Source of the DNA: Marinicella meishanensis
GTDB taxonomy: Bacteria > Pseudomonadota > Gammaproteobacteria > Xanthomonadales > Marinicellaceae
NCBI RefSeq assembly: GCF_019931145.1
Contig: NZ_JAIOUV010000005.1
Span: 286,804 to 350,803 of the forward strand
DNA length: 64,000 nt
Reading direction: 5' to 3'
The position numbers and the translations under genes were made by a program. Of the stretch, positions 48,364 to 58,248 are shown piece after piece. Under the pieces are notes generated by a model that ran no database searches, had not been told where the DNA came from, and saw only the letters and a list, made by a program, of their open reading frames with translations. The first letter of the stretch is position 1. Every line of letters begins with the position of its first letter.

Positions 48364-49143
48364 TCAACCGTTCTTTGGTGGTGGCTGCTGTCGCTCAAAA
48401 ATCCATTTTTTGGGTGTCGACAAACCCTCGTGGTAGCGGTACCCATCAACCTCCAAAGACTTGATTTGATCAACTTCCTTGATTTGGTGATTGATGATGG
48501 CCCGGGCCATCATGCCTCGGGCTTGTTTGGCGAAAAATGAAATGCTGCGGGTTTTGCCTGCTTTGGTGTCTTTGAAGTCGATGGTCAGCACCTCACCTTT
48601 AAGGGCTTTGGGTTGCACGGCTTTGAAATACTCATTTGAAGCCAGATTGACCACCACATCCCCGGATTTAACTTCCTGATTGATTTTTTGGGTGATCTTG
48701 TCACCCCAAAATTGGTACAAATTATCGCCCCGCTCATTGGCCAGGCGGGTCTTCATTTCCAAGCGATAAGGCAAGATCAAATCTTGGGGACGCAAATAAC
48801 CATACAGGCCTGACAGGATGCGCAAATGGTTTTGCGCGTATTGCCATTCATCGGCACCCATGCTGTCGGCGTCCAAGCCGTTGTACACGTCACCTTTGAA
48901 GGCCAGCGCCGCTTGTTTGGCCACCCCCAGACGCAAAGGTGTTTTAAAACGTTGAAAACGACCGTGGTTGAGCTCGGCCAAGGACTCACTGACCGACATC
49001 AGTTGCGCGATTTGTTGGGGACCAAAAGTCTTGAGCTCTTTGACCAAAATTTTGGCATCACGAAGCATGGCAGGTTGACTGTGTTCGGCGTATTCATGGG
49101 CAGTGAAATCCTGCCCCTTGGAGGGTGACAGTAATAGGATCAT
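48364..49143 (-). CDS. yaaA: Peroxide stress protein YaaA
   Basis: YaaA lowers intracellular free iron and protects DNA from hydrogen peroxide in E. coli. The protein has 259 residues. The N-terminus MILLLSPSKGQDF, the core FKGDVYNGLDADSM and LRILSGLYGYLRPQDLILPYRLEM, and the C-terminal FFAKQARGMMARAIINHQI are characteristic. It overlaps bioA by 4 bp and is the last gene of the recA-recX-bioA-yaaA series. Confidence 0.95.
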   Translation of the reverse strand: MILLLSPSKGQDFTAHEYAEHSQPAMLRDAKILVKELKTFGPQQIAQLMSVSESLAELNHGRFQRFKTPLRLGVAKQAALAFKGDVYNGLDADSMGADEWQYAQNHLRILSGLYGYLRPQDLILPYRLEMKTRLANERGDNLYQFWGDKITQKINQEVKSGDVVVNLASNEYFKAVQPKALKGEVLTIDFKDTKAGKTRSISFFAKQARGMMARAIINHQIKEVDQIKSLEVDGYRYHEGLSTPKKWIFERQQPPPKNG

Positions 49144-50399
49144 AATAATTCTTGTAGTGTAGTGGCCAATGCTTCTGTTATGTGGTCAATTTCAGCGGCT
49201 TCAATGATCAATGGCGGCATCATGTAAATCAAATTCATGAAGGGACGAATCCACACCCCTTTGGCCACCATGCGCTCTTGAATGGCTGCCCAATTGATGG
49301 TTTGGTGCAATTCCACCACTCCGATGGCGCCCAGCACCCGCACGTCTTTGACCGCTGGATGAGCAGACAAATCCTGCAGGCCCTGTTGCAACGAGCTGGC
49401 GATGGCAGACACCCGTTGTTGCCAGTCACTGTTGACCAACAGTTGGGTGCTGGCCAAAGCCACGGCACAGGCCAAGGGGTTGGCCATGAAAGTGGGCCCG
49501 TGCATGAAGTGGGTGCCGATGCCATCGGCCACCATGCGGTTACACAGCACCGCCGACAAGGTCATGTAACCGCCGGTCAATGACTTACCCAAACACAGGA
49601 TGTCTGGCGCCACAGCGGCATGTTCATAGGCAAACATCTTGCCCGTGCGAGCAAATCCGGTGGCGATTTCGTCAAAGATCAACAACACCTGGTATTCATC
49701 ACACAAGGCCCGCACCTGTCGCAGGTATTCAGGCGAATAAAAATTCATGCCCCCGGCCCCCTGTACGATGGGTTCAAAGATCACCGCAATGATGGACTCA
49801 TGATGTTCCGCCAAGGCTTGCTTGAATTCATCCATGCAATGGTCTTCCCAAGCTTGGTCGAAACCACAGCGAGGCGATGAAATAAACAGGTGTTGATGCA
49901 ACAAATGGCTGAATTTGTGGTGCATGCCAGTCACGGGATCACACACCGACATGGCACCAAACGTGTCGCCATGATAGCCCTTGGCAAAAGTCAGGAAGCG
50001 GTGCTTTTTCGTCAAGCCTTGTTCAAAACAGTATTGCGCTGCCATTTTCATGGCCACTTCGACGGCCACCGAACCGGAATCGGCAAAAAACACCGCATCC
50101 AGTGACGGGTCGGTCATGGCGACCAGCTGTTGACCCAGCTTAATGGCCGGCTCATGGGTGAGGCCACCGAACATCACATGCGACATGTGTTGTAATTGAT
50201 CGGTGACGGCTTGGTTCAACACCGGGTGGTTATAACCATGGATGCAACACCACCAGGATGACATGGCATCGATCAGCTGGCTGCCATCGGCCAACTGAAT
50301 GCGCACCCCATTGGCCCCCACCACCGGATAAGTTTTGGTGGGATCAGACAAACTGGTATAGGGATGCCACAAATGCTGGCGGTCAAAGGCTATGTCCAT
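49140..50399 (-). CDS. bioA: Adenosylmethionine-8-amino-7-oxononanoate aminotransferase
   Basis: PLP enzyme of biotin synthesis converting KAPA to DAPA. It has 419 residues. The start FDRQHLWHPYTS is typical, as are MSSWWCCIHGYNHP, the PLP lysine in LCLGKSLTGGYMTLSA, and HGPTFMANPLACAVA. No bioB, bioF, bioC or bioD accompany it. It lies 13 bp after recX and overlaps yaaA. Biotin is needed by enzymes such as methylcrotonyl-CoA carboxylase, whose beta subunit is encoded about 7 kb away. Confidence 0.96.
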   Translation of the reverse strand: MDIAFDRQHLWHPYTSLSDPTKTYPVVGANGVRIQLADGSQLIDAMSSWWCCIHGYNHPVLNQAVTDQLQHMSHVMFGGLTHEPAIKLGQQLVAMTDPSLDAVFFADSGSVAVEVAMKMAAQYCFEQGLTKKHRFLTFAKGYHGDTFGAMSVCDPVTGMHHKFSHLLHQHLFISSPRCGFDQAWEDHCMDEFKQALAEHHESIIAVIFEPIVQGAGGMNFYSPEYLRQVRALCDEYQVLLIFDEIATGFARTGKMFAYEHAAVAPDILCLGKSLTGGYMTLSAVLCNRMVADGIGTHFMHGPTFMANPLACAVALASTQLLVNSDWQQRVSAIASSLQQGLQDLSAHPAVKDVRVLGAIGVVELHQTINWAAIQERMVAKGVWIRPFMNLIYMMPPLIIEAAEIDHITEALATTLQELL

Positions 50400-50412
50400 G
50401 CAGTCCTGTCCC

Positions 50413-50871
50413 TCAATCCATGACCGTTCGAATCAAATCCATGCCAAAGCCACGACGAAACAAAAACCCTTGTCGTTTGGCTATTTCCTTGAGATCAGCA
50501 CATGGTTTTCCTCGATACTTCTTCTCATAAACTTGGGCAATCACGGCCATGAAATCGATGTCTTCGGCCGCTCGGGATTGTTTGATTTGGTGGTCAGCCA
50601 CCCCTTTGATTTGCAGCTCTTTGGCAATCCGTTCTGGGCCGTAGCCGCGGCTGGAACGCAGGCGCCAGTATGCTTCGGCAAAACGTTGGTCTGATAACAG
50701 GTTATCAGCCACCAAATCGGCGAGCAAACCTTCCACCACGGCCGCATCGTGGTTTTTGTTGAGCAACTTTTGTCGCAACTCTTCACAGGAATGTTCGCGC
50801 ATGGCCAAACTGGCCACAGCCGAGGCACGGGCCCGCGCCTCGGGCGTGTGTTGGGCGGATTCTGCCATCAA
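50413..50871 (-). CDS. recX: Regulatory protein RecX
   Basis: Modulates RecA filament growth. It has 152 residues with the family helices: [49 protein letters not shown], then a final [11 protein letters not shown]. It overlaps recA by 4 bp, so the two are translated together. Confidence 0.94.
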   Translation of the reverse strand: MMAESAQHTPEARARASAVASLAMREHSCEELRQKLLNKNHDAAVVEGLLADLVADNLLSDQRFAEAYWRLRSSRGYGPERIAKELQIKGVADHQIKQSRAAEDIDFMAVIAQVYEKKYRGKPCADLKEIAKRQGFLFRRGFGMDLIRTVMD

Positions 50872-51947
50872 CCCTCGAACGGATCGATGTCGGCCGTCGC
50901 TTCGGAGGTTTGCACCGCTTCGGCTTTGGGCAGCAAGATGTCTCTGATTTTTTGTTCTAACTCAGCGGCTTGTTCAGGGTTGTCTTTGAAGTATTGTTTG
51001 GAGTTTTCTTTGCCCTGGCCGATGCGGATGTCACCATAGCTGTACCAGGCGCCGGCTTTACTGACCAAGTCATGGGCCACACCCAGGTCAATCAACTCGC
51101 CCAACAGCGATATGCCTTCGCCATACAGGATTTCGAATTGCACTTGTTTGAAAGGTGGGGCCATTTTGTTCTTAACCACTTTAACCCGCGTGTCATTACC
51201 GATCACTTCATCGCCTTTTTTGATGGCACCGATGCGGCGAATGTCCAGACGCACGGATGCATAGAACTTCAAGGCATTACCACCGGTGGTGGTTTCTGGA
51301 CTGCCAAACATGACACCAATTTTCATCCTGATTTGGTTGATGAAAATGACCATGCAATTGGTGCGTTTGATGTTGGCGGTCAATTTACGCAGGGCTTGTG
51401 ACATCAAGCGGGCTTGCAGGCCCATGTGCGAGTCACCCATGTCGCCTTCGATTTCGGCTTTGGGAGTCAAAGCCGCGACCGAGTCCACCACAATCATGTC
51501 AACCGCATTGGAGCGCACCAACATGTCACATATTTCCAAGGCCTCTTCACCGGTGTCCGGTTGTGAAACCAACAAATCATCAATGTTCACCCCCAACTTG
51601 GCGGCATAGGTGGGGTCCAAGGCATGCTCGGCATCAATGAAAGCCGCGGTGCCGCCTTTTTTCTGACATTCGGCCACTGCATGCAAGGTTAAAGTGGTTT
51701 TACCACTGGACTCAGGCCCATAAATCTCAACGATGCGCCCGCGGGGTAAGCCACCAATCCCCAAGGCCACATCCAATCCCAATGAGCCGGTAGAATACAC
51801 ATCGGTGGTCAACGCTTTGTTGTCACCCATGCGCATCACAGAGCCTTTGCCAAATTGTTTTTCAATTTGTCCTAAGGCCGCCGCCAATGCTTTTTTCTTG
51901 TTGTCATCCACTTTGTTTTGCTCCACAAGTTTGAGGTTATTTTTCAT
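50868..51947 (-). CDS. recA: Recombinase RecA
   Basis: Recombination and SOS coprotease. It has 359 residues: Walker [15 protein letters not shown] (about 73-86), [18 protein letters not shown], and [14 protein letters not shown] (loop 2 region). The acidic C-terminus is usual. No E. coli-type LexA box (CTGT-N8-ACAG) is visible upstream; two other dyads occur there (51988-52005, 52050-52068). Confidence 0.98.
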   Translation of the reverse strand: MKNNLKLVEQNKVDDNKKKALAAALGQIEKQFGKGSVMRMGDNKALTTDVYSTGSLGLDVALGIGGLPRGRIVEIYGPESSGKTTLTLHAVAECQKKGGTAAFIDAEHALDPTYAAKLGVNIDDLLVSQPDTGEEALEICDMLVRSNAVDMIVVDSVAALTPKAEIEGDMGDSHMGLQARLMSQALRKLTANIKRTNCMVIFINQIRMKIGVMFGSPETTTGGNALKFYASVRLDIRRIGAIKKGDEVIGNDTRVKVVKNKMAPPFKQVQFEILYGEGISLLGELIDLGVAHDLVSKAGAWYSYGDIRIGQGKENSKQYFKDNPEQAAELEQKIRDILLPKAEAVQTSEATADIDPFEG

Positions 51948-51987
51948 GATTTAGTCACCTATTATCGCATGTTCTGAAGATCGAAAA

Positions 51988-52005
51988 AATCAGTTAATTC
52001 TGATT
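51988..52005. promoter_or_regulatory. Dyad AATCAG-N6-CTGATT upstream of recA
   Basis: Perfect six-base arms around TTAATT, about 45 bases upstream of the recA ATG. It is the best-placed candidate for a SOS or other operator of recA in this lineage. Only the symmetry is seen; the function is inferred. Confidence 0.45.
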
Positions 52006-52049
52006 AGTCAGTCCATAAATACTGAGTTCTTATGTATTATCAATGGTTT

Positions 52050-52068
52050 ATTCTCAAAACTTGAGAAT
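52050..52068. promoter_or_regulatory. 19-base perfect dyad ATTCTCAA-AAC-TTGAGAAT between recA and mutS
   Basis: Eight-base arms with a three-base centre, about 70 bases before mutS and 100 before recA. On the recA strand a TTGATA hexamer lies immediately downstream, so a regulator could act there. Confidence 0.5.
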
Positions 52069-52137
52069 GGATATTTTTTAATTTTTTCCAGGCCCTTTTG
52101 TTAGAATGTCAGGTTTGAAAAAAATGCCGCCAACGCC

Positions 52138-54681
52138 ATGAGCCAATCATCAAAGCACACCCCCATGATGCAGCAATTCCTGGCCATCAAAGCCGACTAC
52201 CAGGACATGTTGTTGTTTTATCGCATGGGTGACTTTTATGAGCTGTTCTTCGACGATGCCATACAAGCGGCCAAGCTGCTGGACATCACTCTCACCCACC
52301 GCGGCAAATCCAATGGTGACCCCATTCCCATGTGTGGTGTGCCATTTCACGCAGCCGATAATTATCTGGCCAAATTGGTCAAACAAGGCTTGTCGGTGGC
52401 AATCTGTGAACAAACCGGTGATCCGGCCACCAGCAAAGGCCCGGTGACCCGCGAAGTGAAACGCATCCTGACCCCAGGCACGGTCACCGAAGAGGCCTTG
52501 ATGGACGCCCACAAAGAGAACCTGTTGATGGCCATCCACAGCAACTCCCGGGGCCATGGTTTGGCCTATTTGTCTTTGGGCAGTGGCGAGCTCAAAGTGC
52601 AACAGATGGCCGACAAATCCACCCTCGAAGCGCAACTGACTCGGCTGGCTCCCAATGAGGTGCTGGTGGCCGAAAACCAGGATGTTGGGGCCAGCTTCAA
52701 AGCCTTCAACTGTGTGGCCAGACCGGCCTGGGACTTTGATCCAGAATCGGCCGAACATGCCATCAAAAAAACCTACCAAGTGCATGATTTGAGCCCATTT
52801 GGCATCCACGAATCCGACGTGTTTTTACCCGCCATTGGGGCCTTGTTACAATACGTCAAACACACACAAAAGGTCGACTTGGCGCATTTACAAGCGATAC
52901 AAATCGAACACTTGGATCACTGTCTGCACATCGACGCCCAATCGCGCAAGAATTTGGAAATCAACCACCACCCAGATGGCAAAGATGAATTGACCCTGTG
53001 TGGCTTCATTGACCAATGCAGTACCGCCATGGGTTCCAGAAAAGTCCGGCGCTGGGTCAACCAACCGTTGCGTGACCGCCCCATTTTGAACCAACGCTTA
53101 CAGTCCATTGCAGCGTTGATTGACTCTGGTCTCAACCCAGAATTGCAAAATCAGCTCAAAAGCATCGCGGACATTGAACGCATCGTCACCCGCATCAGCT
53201 TGTTGACCGCCCGCCCCCGCGATTTGGTGGCACTGCGTGAATCCTTGGCAGCCATCGACACCTTACAAGCCAGTGCCCAAGGCATTGACCAACCACCACT
53301 GGCAGATTTGGTGGCCAAACTCGATCCCCACACCGGGGTGCATGACTTGTTGTCGCGGGCCATCAAAGACAACCCACCGGTGGTGATTCGTGATGGCGGT
53401 GTGATTGCCGATGGCTTTGATGCCGACTTGGATGAATTGCGCACCATCAGCAGTGATGCCGGACAGTACATGCTGGATTTTGAGAACCAGCAACAGACCG
53501 AATCAGGCATCAGTTCTTTGAAAGTGGGCTACAACCGGGTACACGGCTATTACATCGAAGTGTCGAAGGTCAACAGCAACAAAGTCCCTGAACACTACAT
53601 CAGGCGCCAAACCCTGAAAGCGGTGGAACGCTACACCACGCCTGAATTGAAGCAGTTTGAAGAAAAAGTGCTGTCCAGCAAAGAAAAGGCGCTGGCCCAT
53701 GAAAAGGCCCTGTATCAAGCCTTGTTGGAAGGCTTGTCACCCAACATCGCTGCCTTACAACAATTGGCCGATGCCGTCAGTGAACTGGATGTGTTGGCCA
53801 ACTTGGCTGAGCGGGCCATGACCCACCGATTTTGTCAACCCACCCTCAGTGAAAAGGTGGTCATTGACATCAGCAAAGGCCGCCACCCGGTGGTGGAAAC
53901 GATCCAGGAAACCCCGTTTGAGCCAAATGATCTGAACTTGCATGAGCAACAGAAAATGTTGATCATCACCGGCCCCAACATGGGTGGTAAATCGACTTAC
54001 ATGCGCCAAACAGCGATCATAGTGCTGTTGGCATCCATCGGCAGTTTCGTGCCTGCAGAACGCGCTGTGATTGGTGACATTGACCGCATTTTCACCCGCA
54101 TTGGTGCCGGCGATGACTTGACCCGTGGGCGCTCAACCTTCATGGTGGAAATGTCTGAAACGGCCACCATCTTGCACAATGCCACCCACCAATCATTGGT
54201 GTTGATGGATGAAATTGGCCGTGGCACCAGCACCTATGATGGTTTGTCATTGGCCCATGCCTGTGCCATGCATCTGGCCCAAGTGAACCAATCATTCTGC
54301 CTGTTTGCCACGCATTACTTTGAAATCACCCAACTGGCCGATCAGCTGCCTACCGTCAGCAACGTGCATTTGAACGCCGTTGAACATGGTGACAGCATCG
54401 TGTTTCTGCACACCGTCAAAGCCGGTGCTGCCAACAAAAGTTATGGTTTGCAAGTGGCTGCCTTGGCCGGCTTACCAGCGGCCACCTTGAACAATGCCCG
54501 GGCCTATTTGAAACAATTGGAAAACCAAGATGAGCACCCACAACCGGTGCAATTTTCCTTATTTCAAGAACCACCGGCAGAACCCAATAAACTGGCCCAG
54601 AAGCTGCGTGAAATCGACCCCGATGAGCTGACAGCGAAACAGGCATTGGATCTGATGTATCAGTTGAAAAAATTACTGTAA
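52138..54681 (+). CDS. mutS: DNA mismatch repair protein MutS
   Basis: Mismatch recognition ATPase. It has 847 residues. The mismatch-binding motif lies near residue 30 ([18 protein letters not shown]). Walker A is [17 protein letters not shown], followed by a signature region [14 protein letters not shown] and [22 protein letters not shown], and AATHYFE-like [12 protein letters not shown]. The C-terminus ends in a normal dimerisation segment. It is divergent from recA. Confidence 0.98.
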   Translation: MSQSSKHTPMMQQFLAIKADYQDMLLFYRMGDFYELFFDDAIQAAKLLDITLTHRGKSNGDPIPMCGVPFHAADNYLAKLVKQGLSVAICEQTGDPATSKGPVTREVKRILTPGTVTEEALMDAHKENLLMAIHSNSRGHGLAYLSLGSGELKVQQMADKSTLEAQLTRLAPNEVLVAENQDVGASFKAFNCVARPAWDFDPESAEHAIKKTYQVHDLSPFGIHESDVFLPAIGALLQYVKHTQKVDLAHLQAIQIEHLDHCLHIDAQSRKNLEINHHPDGKDELTLCGFIDQCSTAMGSRKVRRWVNQPLRDRPILNQRLQSIAALIDSGLNPELQNQLKSIADIERIVTRISLLTARPRDLVALRESLAAIDTLQASAQGIDQPPLADLVAKLDPHTGVHDLLSRAIKDNPPVVIRDGGVIADGFDADLDELRTISSDAGQYMLDFENQQQTESGISSLKVGYNRVHGYYIEVSKVNSNKVPEHYIRRQTLKAVERYTTPELKQFEEKVLSSKEKALAHEKALYQALLEGLSPNIAALQQLADAVSELDVLANLAERAMTHRFCQPTLSEKVVIDISKGRHPVVETIQETPFEPNDLNLHEQQKMLIITGPNMGGKSTYMRQTAIIVLLASIGSFVPAERAVIGDIDRIFTRIGAGDDLTRGRSTFMVEMSETATILHNATHQSLVLMDEIGRGTSTYDGLSLAHACAMHLAQVNQSFCLFATHYFEITQLADQLPTVSNVHLNAVEHGDSIVFLHTVKAGAANKSYGLQVAALAGLPAATLNNARAYLKQLENQDEHPQPVQFSLFQEPPAEPNKLAQKLREIDPDELTAKQALDLMYQLKKLL

Positions 54682-54690
54682 CTGATTGAT

Positions 54691-54719
54691 AAAAAAAGGC
54701 TGTCATCATCGACAGCCTT
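54691..54719. terminator. Rho-independent terminator between mutS and the TonB-like gene
   Basis: Stem AAGGCTGTC / GACAGCCTT with a six-base loop. A seven-T tract follows on the minus strand, so it mainly stops the TonB-like gene transcript. On the plus strand a looser T-rich stretch follows, which may help mutS. Confidence 0.85.
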
Positions 54720-54748
54720 CGTTTCTTATTCTTTGAACGGTCGCCCCG

Positions 54749-55741
54749 TCACAGTTCAAATTCAATCTTGTAAATCCGGGTCTGGTTTTCGGTGATGCCC
54801 AAGGTGCTGGGTGGCTTGAATATCCATTCATTGACTGACTGCACCGCCGGTTTGCCAAAAATTCGTCCGCGGGTTGAGTATTTCACTGGAGACACACTGA
54901 CCACCCTGCCACTGGGATCGATGGTGACCTCCACATCCACCCATCCTTCCTGATTCTCCATGGCGGCCCGAACCGGGTATTTCACCGGTGCTTGCTGTAA
55001 AATTTCCCACTGGTAGGTGACCGTTTCAGCCGCCTCGGCAACCGGATCCAAATTGCCGGTCATGACTGGTGGATCAATGGAAGCGATGCTTTGATCGATT
55101 TCATTGCTGGCTGTGTCAGTGTCGGCACTGTCAGCCAACGATACTTCAGCTTGGGGTTCGGTGATGGACTCCTCCGCACCCGCTGCATCATTGGCATCAG
55201 CCACCGTGTCTGCCACTGCTTGGGTGGTCGCTTCATCCACCGGTGGTGGTGTGTTGGTCATGGTGGCCGCATCGGTCACCTCTTCGGCCGGTGGTTGGAT
55301 CACGGCAGGCTCTTGCACCACTTGTTCTTCAATCACCGGTTCAGCCACCGCAGCAGGCACTGTGTCCTCATTTTCAACCGCAGCCTCTTCGGTTAACAGT
55401 TCATTGGCATCAAAGTCGTCTTCGGCATTGAGTTCTTCATTGGCCAATTCGGCGGCCATTTCTTCGGCCGTGGGTTTTTCGGCTTTGACTGAAATGGTTT
55501 CACCGATGGGCAAGTCCATTTCAATTTCAGTGGTTTCTTGCAGGCCGAAGTCAGACATGTCTATTTCAATGTCATTGTCTGGTTTGAAGTCGGGCTTATT
55601 GAGGTCAGCCGCTTTGGTGCGTTCAGGCAGCCCAGCTGACCAACTGGGTCTTTTGGTGTCGTCTTCTTGGGTTTCCTCTTCTTGTGCAACCGCCACAGAA
55701 AACGTGAAAAACAACAGAATGGTTAACAGGTGATGCAACAT
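54749..55741 (-). CDS. TonB C-terminal-domain periplasmic protein
   Basis: It has 330 residues. A signal peptide (MLHHLLTILLFFTFSVAVA) is followed by a very acidic, Ala/Glu/Thr-rich linker of about 200 residues, then a TonB-C domain at about 245-330 (PVKYPVRAAMENQEGWVDVEVTIDPSGRVVSV, later VNEWIFKPP). Unlike true TonB, the N-terminus looks cleavable (VAVA-QEEE), without an ExbB/ExbD-contacting anchor. No exbB/exbD or receptor gene is adjacent. It lies 85 bp after liuC in the same direction. Function unknown. Confidence 0.82.
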   Translation of the reverse strand: MLHHLLTILLFFTFSVAVAQEEETQEDDTKRPSWSAGLPERTKAADLNKPDFKPDNDIEIDMSDFGLQETTEIEMDLPIGETISVKAEKPTAEEMAAELANEELNAEDDFDANELLTEEAAVENEDTVPAAVAEPVIEEQVVQEPAVIQPPAEEVTDAATMTNTPPPVDEATTQAVADTVADANDAAGAEESITEPQAEVSLADSADTDTASNEIDQSIASIDPPVMTGNLDPVAEAAETVTYQWEILQQAPVKYPVRAAMENQEGWVDVEVTIDPSGRVVSVSPVKYSTRGRIFGKPAVQSVNEWIFKPPSTLGITENQTRIYKIEFEL

Positions 55742-55826
55742 TTTTTATCTCGGGAATAACGCTTATTAACATCATTTTAACGACTGCATCACACTTTGCA
55801 ATAAAATTGAAATTAATTCTTGCTTT

Positions 55827-56621
55827 TTACCATGTAATGGTATCTTTGTTCAAAAATGCATTTAACCCCTTTTGACCCTCCGCTGAAACCCGCACGGCAG
55901 CGATTACTTGGGTGGTGTATTCATCAATTTTCTTTTGCTGCGGTAAAGTTCTGCCAACCACTGAGAGCACCAGTTTTTTGCTGATTTCTTTGGCATTGGG
56001 TCCGGTTGCTGCCAACAAGTCCAGTTGATTTTCTACCCACGCATCCATCTCATCGGCGGTCACCACTTCCGAGGCAATGCCCAATTCTTTGGCTTGATGG
56101 GCATCAAAAATTTCTGCGGTTTGGAAATAGCGACGGGCTTTGCGGGTTCCTATGGCGTCAATCACATAGGGTGAAATCACCGCCGGCACCAGTCCCAATT
56201 TGGCTTCAGTCAGACCAAATTTGGCCCCCGCTTCGGCCACCACCAGGTCACAACAGCACGCCAGGCCTACGCCGCCGCCCAAAGCCAGGCCTTGTATTTT
56301 GGCGATGGTGGCTTTGGCATTGAAGTTGATCGACCGCATCAAAGCCGCCAATTTTTCCGAGTCGGCTTTGTTTTCTTGTTCGGTGGCCTGGGCCATGCCT
56401 TTCATCCAATGGATGTCGGCGCCGGCAGAAAATGATTTGCCGTTGGCTTGCAAAACAATGACCCGCACCGCGGTGTCATCGTTCAGCTTTTTGAACACCT
56501 GCGTCAACTCATCAATCATCTGCGCATTGAAGGCATTGTGCACATCAGGCCGGTTCATGGTCACATGGGCCACGCCGTTCTTGTGGGTTTTGAGTTGTAT
56601 GGTTTGGTATGAATTAAACAT
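55827..56621 (-). CDS. liuC: Methylglutaconyl-CoA hydratase (enoyl-CoA hydratase family)
   Basis: Leucine catabolism: converts 3-methylglutaconyl-CoA to HMG-CoA. It has 264 residues with VLQANGKSFSAGADIHWMKGMAQAT, ALGGGVGLACCCDLVVAEAGAKFGLTEAKLGLVPAVISPYV, and a C-terminal GLNAFLNK. The HWMK stretch is typical of LiuC/AUH members rather than general crotonases. It follows liuB by 16 bp. Confidence 0.92.
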   Translation of the reverse strand: MFNSYQTIQLKTHKNGVAHVTMNRPDVHNAFNAQMIDELTQVFKKLNDDTAVRVIVLQANGKSFSAGADIHWMKGMAQATEQENKADSEKLAALMRSINFNAKATIAKIQGLALGGGVGLACCCDLVVAEAGAKFGLTEAKLGLVPAVISPYVIDAIGTRKARRYFQTAEIFDAHQAKELGIASEVVTADEMDAWVENQLDLLAATGPNAKEISKKLVLSVVGRTLPQQKKIDEYTTQVIAAVRVSAEGQKGLNAFLNKDTITW

Positions 56622-56637
56622 GGAAATTCCTCTGAAA

Positions 56638-58245
56638 TCACATCCTGAACACGCCGTAATTCACTGAGTCTACCTCAGCACACAAGCTGGCTTCAATGGC
56701 AAGTGACAAAATTTGTCGGGTATCTGCAGGATCGATCACCCCATCATCCCACAAACGGGCGGTTGAATAGTACGGATGACCCTGGTCTTCGTATTGAGAT
56801 TTGATCTTTTCGTAAAATTTTTCTTTTTCTGCGGGATCCCAAGCTTGACCTTTTTTGTCCAGGCCATCCTGCTTCACTGTGGTCAACACCGAAGCGGCTT
56901 GATCGCCACCCATCACTGAGATTCGGGCGTTGGGCCACATCCACAAAAAGCGGCCCTGATACGCCCGGCCATTCATGGCATAGTTACCGGCCCCAAATGA
57001 ACCACCTATCACCACCGTGAATTTGGGCACTTGCGCACAGGCCACTGCAGTCACCATTTTGGCGCCGTCTTTGGCGATGCCGGCATTTTCGTATTTCTGC
57101 CCCACCATGAAACCGGTGATGTTTTGCAAAAACACCAAGGGGATCTTGCGTTGATTACACAATTCCACAAAGTGCGCCCCTTTCAAGGCCGATTCTGCAA
57201 ACAAAATGCCATTGTTGGCGACGATGCCTACCGGATATCCATTGATGTGGGCAAATCCACAGACCAAAGTGGTGCCGTAACGGGCTTTGAATTCTTGAAA
57301 CTCAGAACCGTCGACCAAACGGGCAATGATTTCTTTGACGTCGTAAGGGATGCGGGTTGATTGCGGGATGATGCCATACAGCTCATGGGCTGGGTACAAA
57401 GGCTCGCGAGCCGGTTTGCGCTGTAACCAATTATGCTGTGGTCGATTCAAAAACTGCAAGGCATTGCGCGCCATCTGCAAAGCGTGCGGGTCGTTTTCGG
57501 CAAAATGATCGGTCACCCCGGATTTTGAGGAGTGGACCTCGGCGCCGCCCAAAGATTCGGCATCCACCTCTTCACCGGTGGCGGCCTTGACCAGTGGCGG
57601 CCCGCCCAAAAATATGGTGCCTTGCTCTTTGACGATGATGGCCTCATCACACATGGCTGGGACATAGGCCCCACCAGCGGTGCATGAACCCATGACCACG
57701 GCTATTTGGGGGATGTTTTTGGATGACAGCTGCGCTTGGTTGTAAAAAATGCGGCCAAAGTGCTCTTTGTCTGGAAAGACCTCATCCTGCAAGGGCAAAA
57801 ATGCCCCACCTGAATCCACCAAATACACACAAGGCAATTGGTTTTCCAGGGCGATTTCCTGCGCCCGCAGGTGTTTCTTTACGGTCATGGGGAAATAAGT
57901 CCCACCTTTGACCGTGGCGTCATTGGCCACCACCATCACCGGTTGACCATGCACCAAGCCCACCCCCGCCACCATGCCGGCTGCCGGTGCGGCATCCTGA
58001 TACATGCCATTGGCAGCCAACGGGGCCACCTCCAAGAACGGGCTGCCGGGGTCGAGCAACAAATTGATGCGGTCACGCACCAACAACTTGCCTCGGTCGG
58101 TGTGCTTTTGGCGAGAAGCGGCCGAGCCACCTTGGGCGGCGGCATTCAATTGGGTTCTTAAATCATCAACCAACTCGGTCATGAACGACCGATTGGACTC
58201 GTATTGTTCGGAGGCCGCGTCAATCTGGGTTTTGATGATTTTCAT
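56638..58245 (-). CDS. liuB: Methylcrotonoyl-CoA carboxylase carboxyltransferase (beta) subunit
   Basis: Carboxyltransferase half of the biotin enzyme that turns 3-methylcrotonyl-CoA into 3-methylglutaconyl-CoA. It has 535 residues, with [49 protein letters not shown], and a C-terminal [32 protein letters not shown]. The biotinylated alpha subunit (liuD) that it needs is not in the window. It lies 3 bp after the thiolase gene. Confidence 0.96.
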   Translation of the reverse strand: MKIIKTQIDAASEQYESNRSFMTELVDDLRTQLNAAAQGGSAASRQKHTDRGKLLVRDRINLLLDPGSPFLEVAPLAANGMYQDAAPAAGMVAGVGLVHGQPVMVVANDATVKGGTYFPMTVKKHLRAQEIALENQLPCVYLVDSGGAFLPLQDEVFPDKEHFGRIFYNQAQLSSKNIPQIAVVMGSCTAGGAYVPAMCDEAIIVKEQGTIFLGGPPLVKAATGEEVDAESLGGAEVHSSKSGVTDHFAENDPHALQMARNALQFLNRPQHNWLQRKPAREPLYPAHELYGIIPQSTRIPYDVKEIIARLVDGSEFQEFKARYGTTLVCGFAHINGYPVGIVANNGILFAESALKGAHFVELCNQRKIPLVFLQNITGFMVGQKYENAGIAKDGAKMVTAVACAQVPKFTVVIGGSFGAGNYAMNGRAYQGRFLWMWPNARISVMGGDQAASVLTTVKQDGLDKKGQAWDPAEKEKFYEKIKSQYEDQGHPYYSTARLWDDGVIDPADTRQILSLAIEASLCAEVDSVNYGVFRM

Positions 58246-58248
58246 GGT

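Noticed and set aside
51948..52137. E. coli-type LexA box at recA
   Set aside because: No CTGT-N8-ACAG is present. The only symmetric sequences are the two dyads reported as separate candidates.
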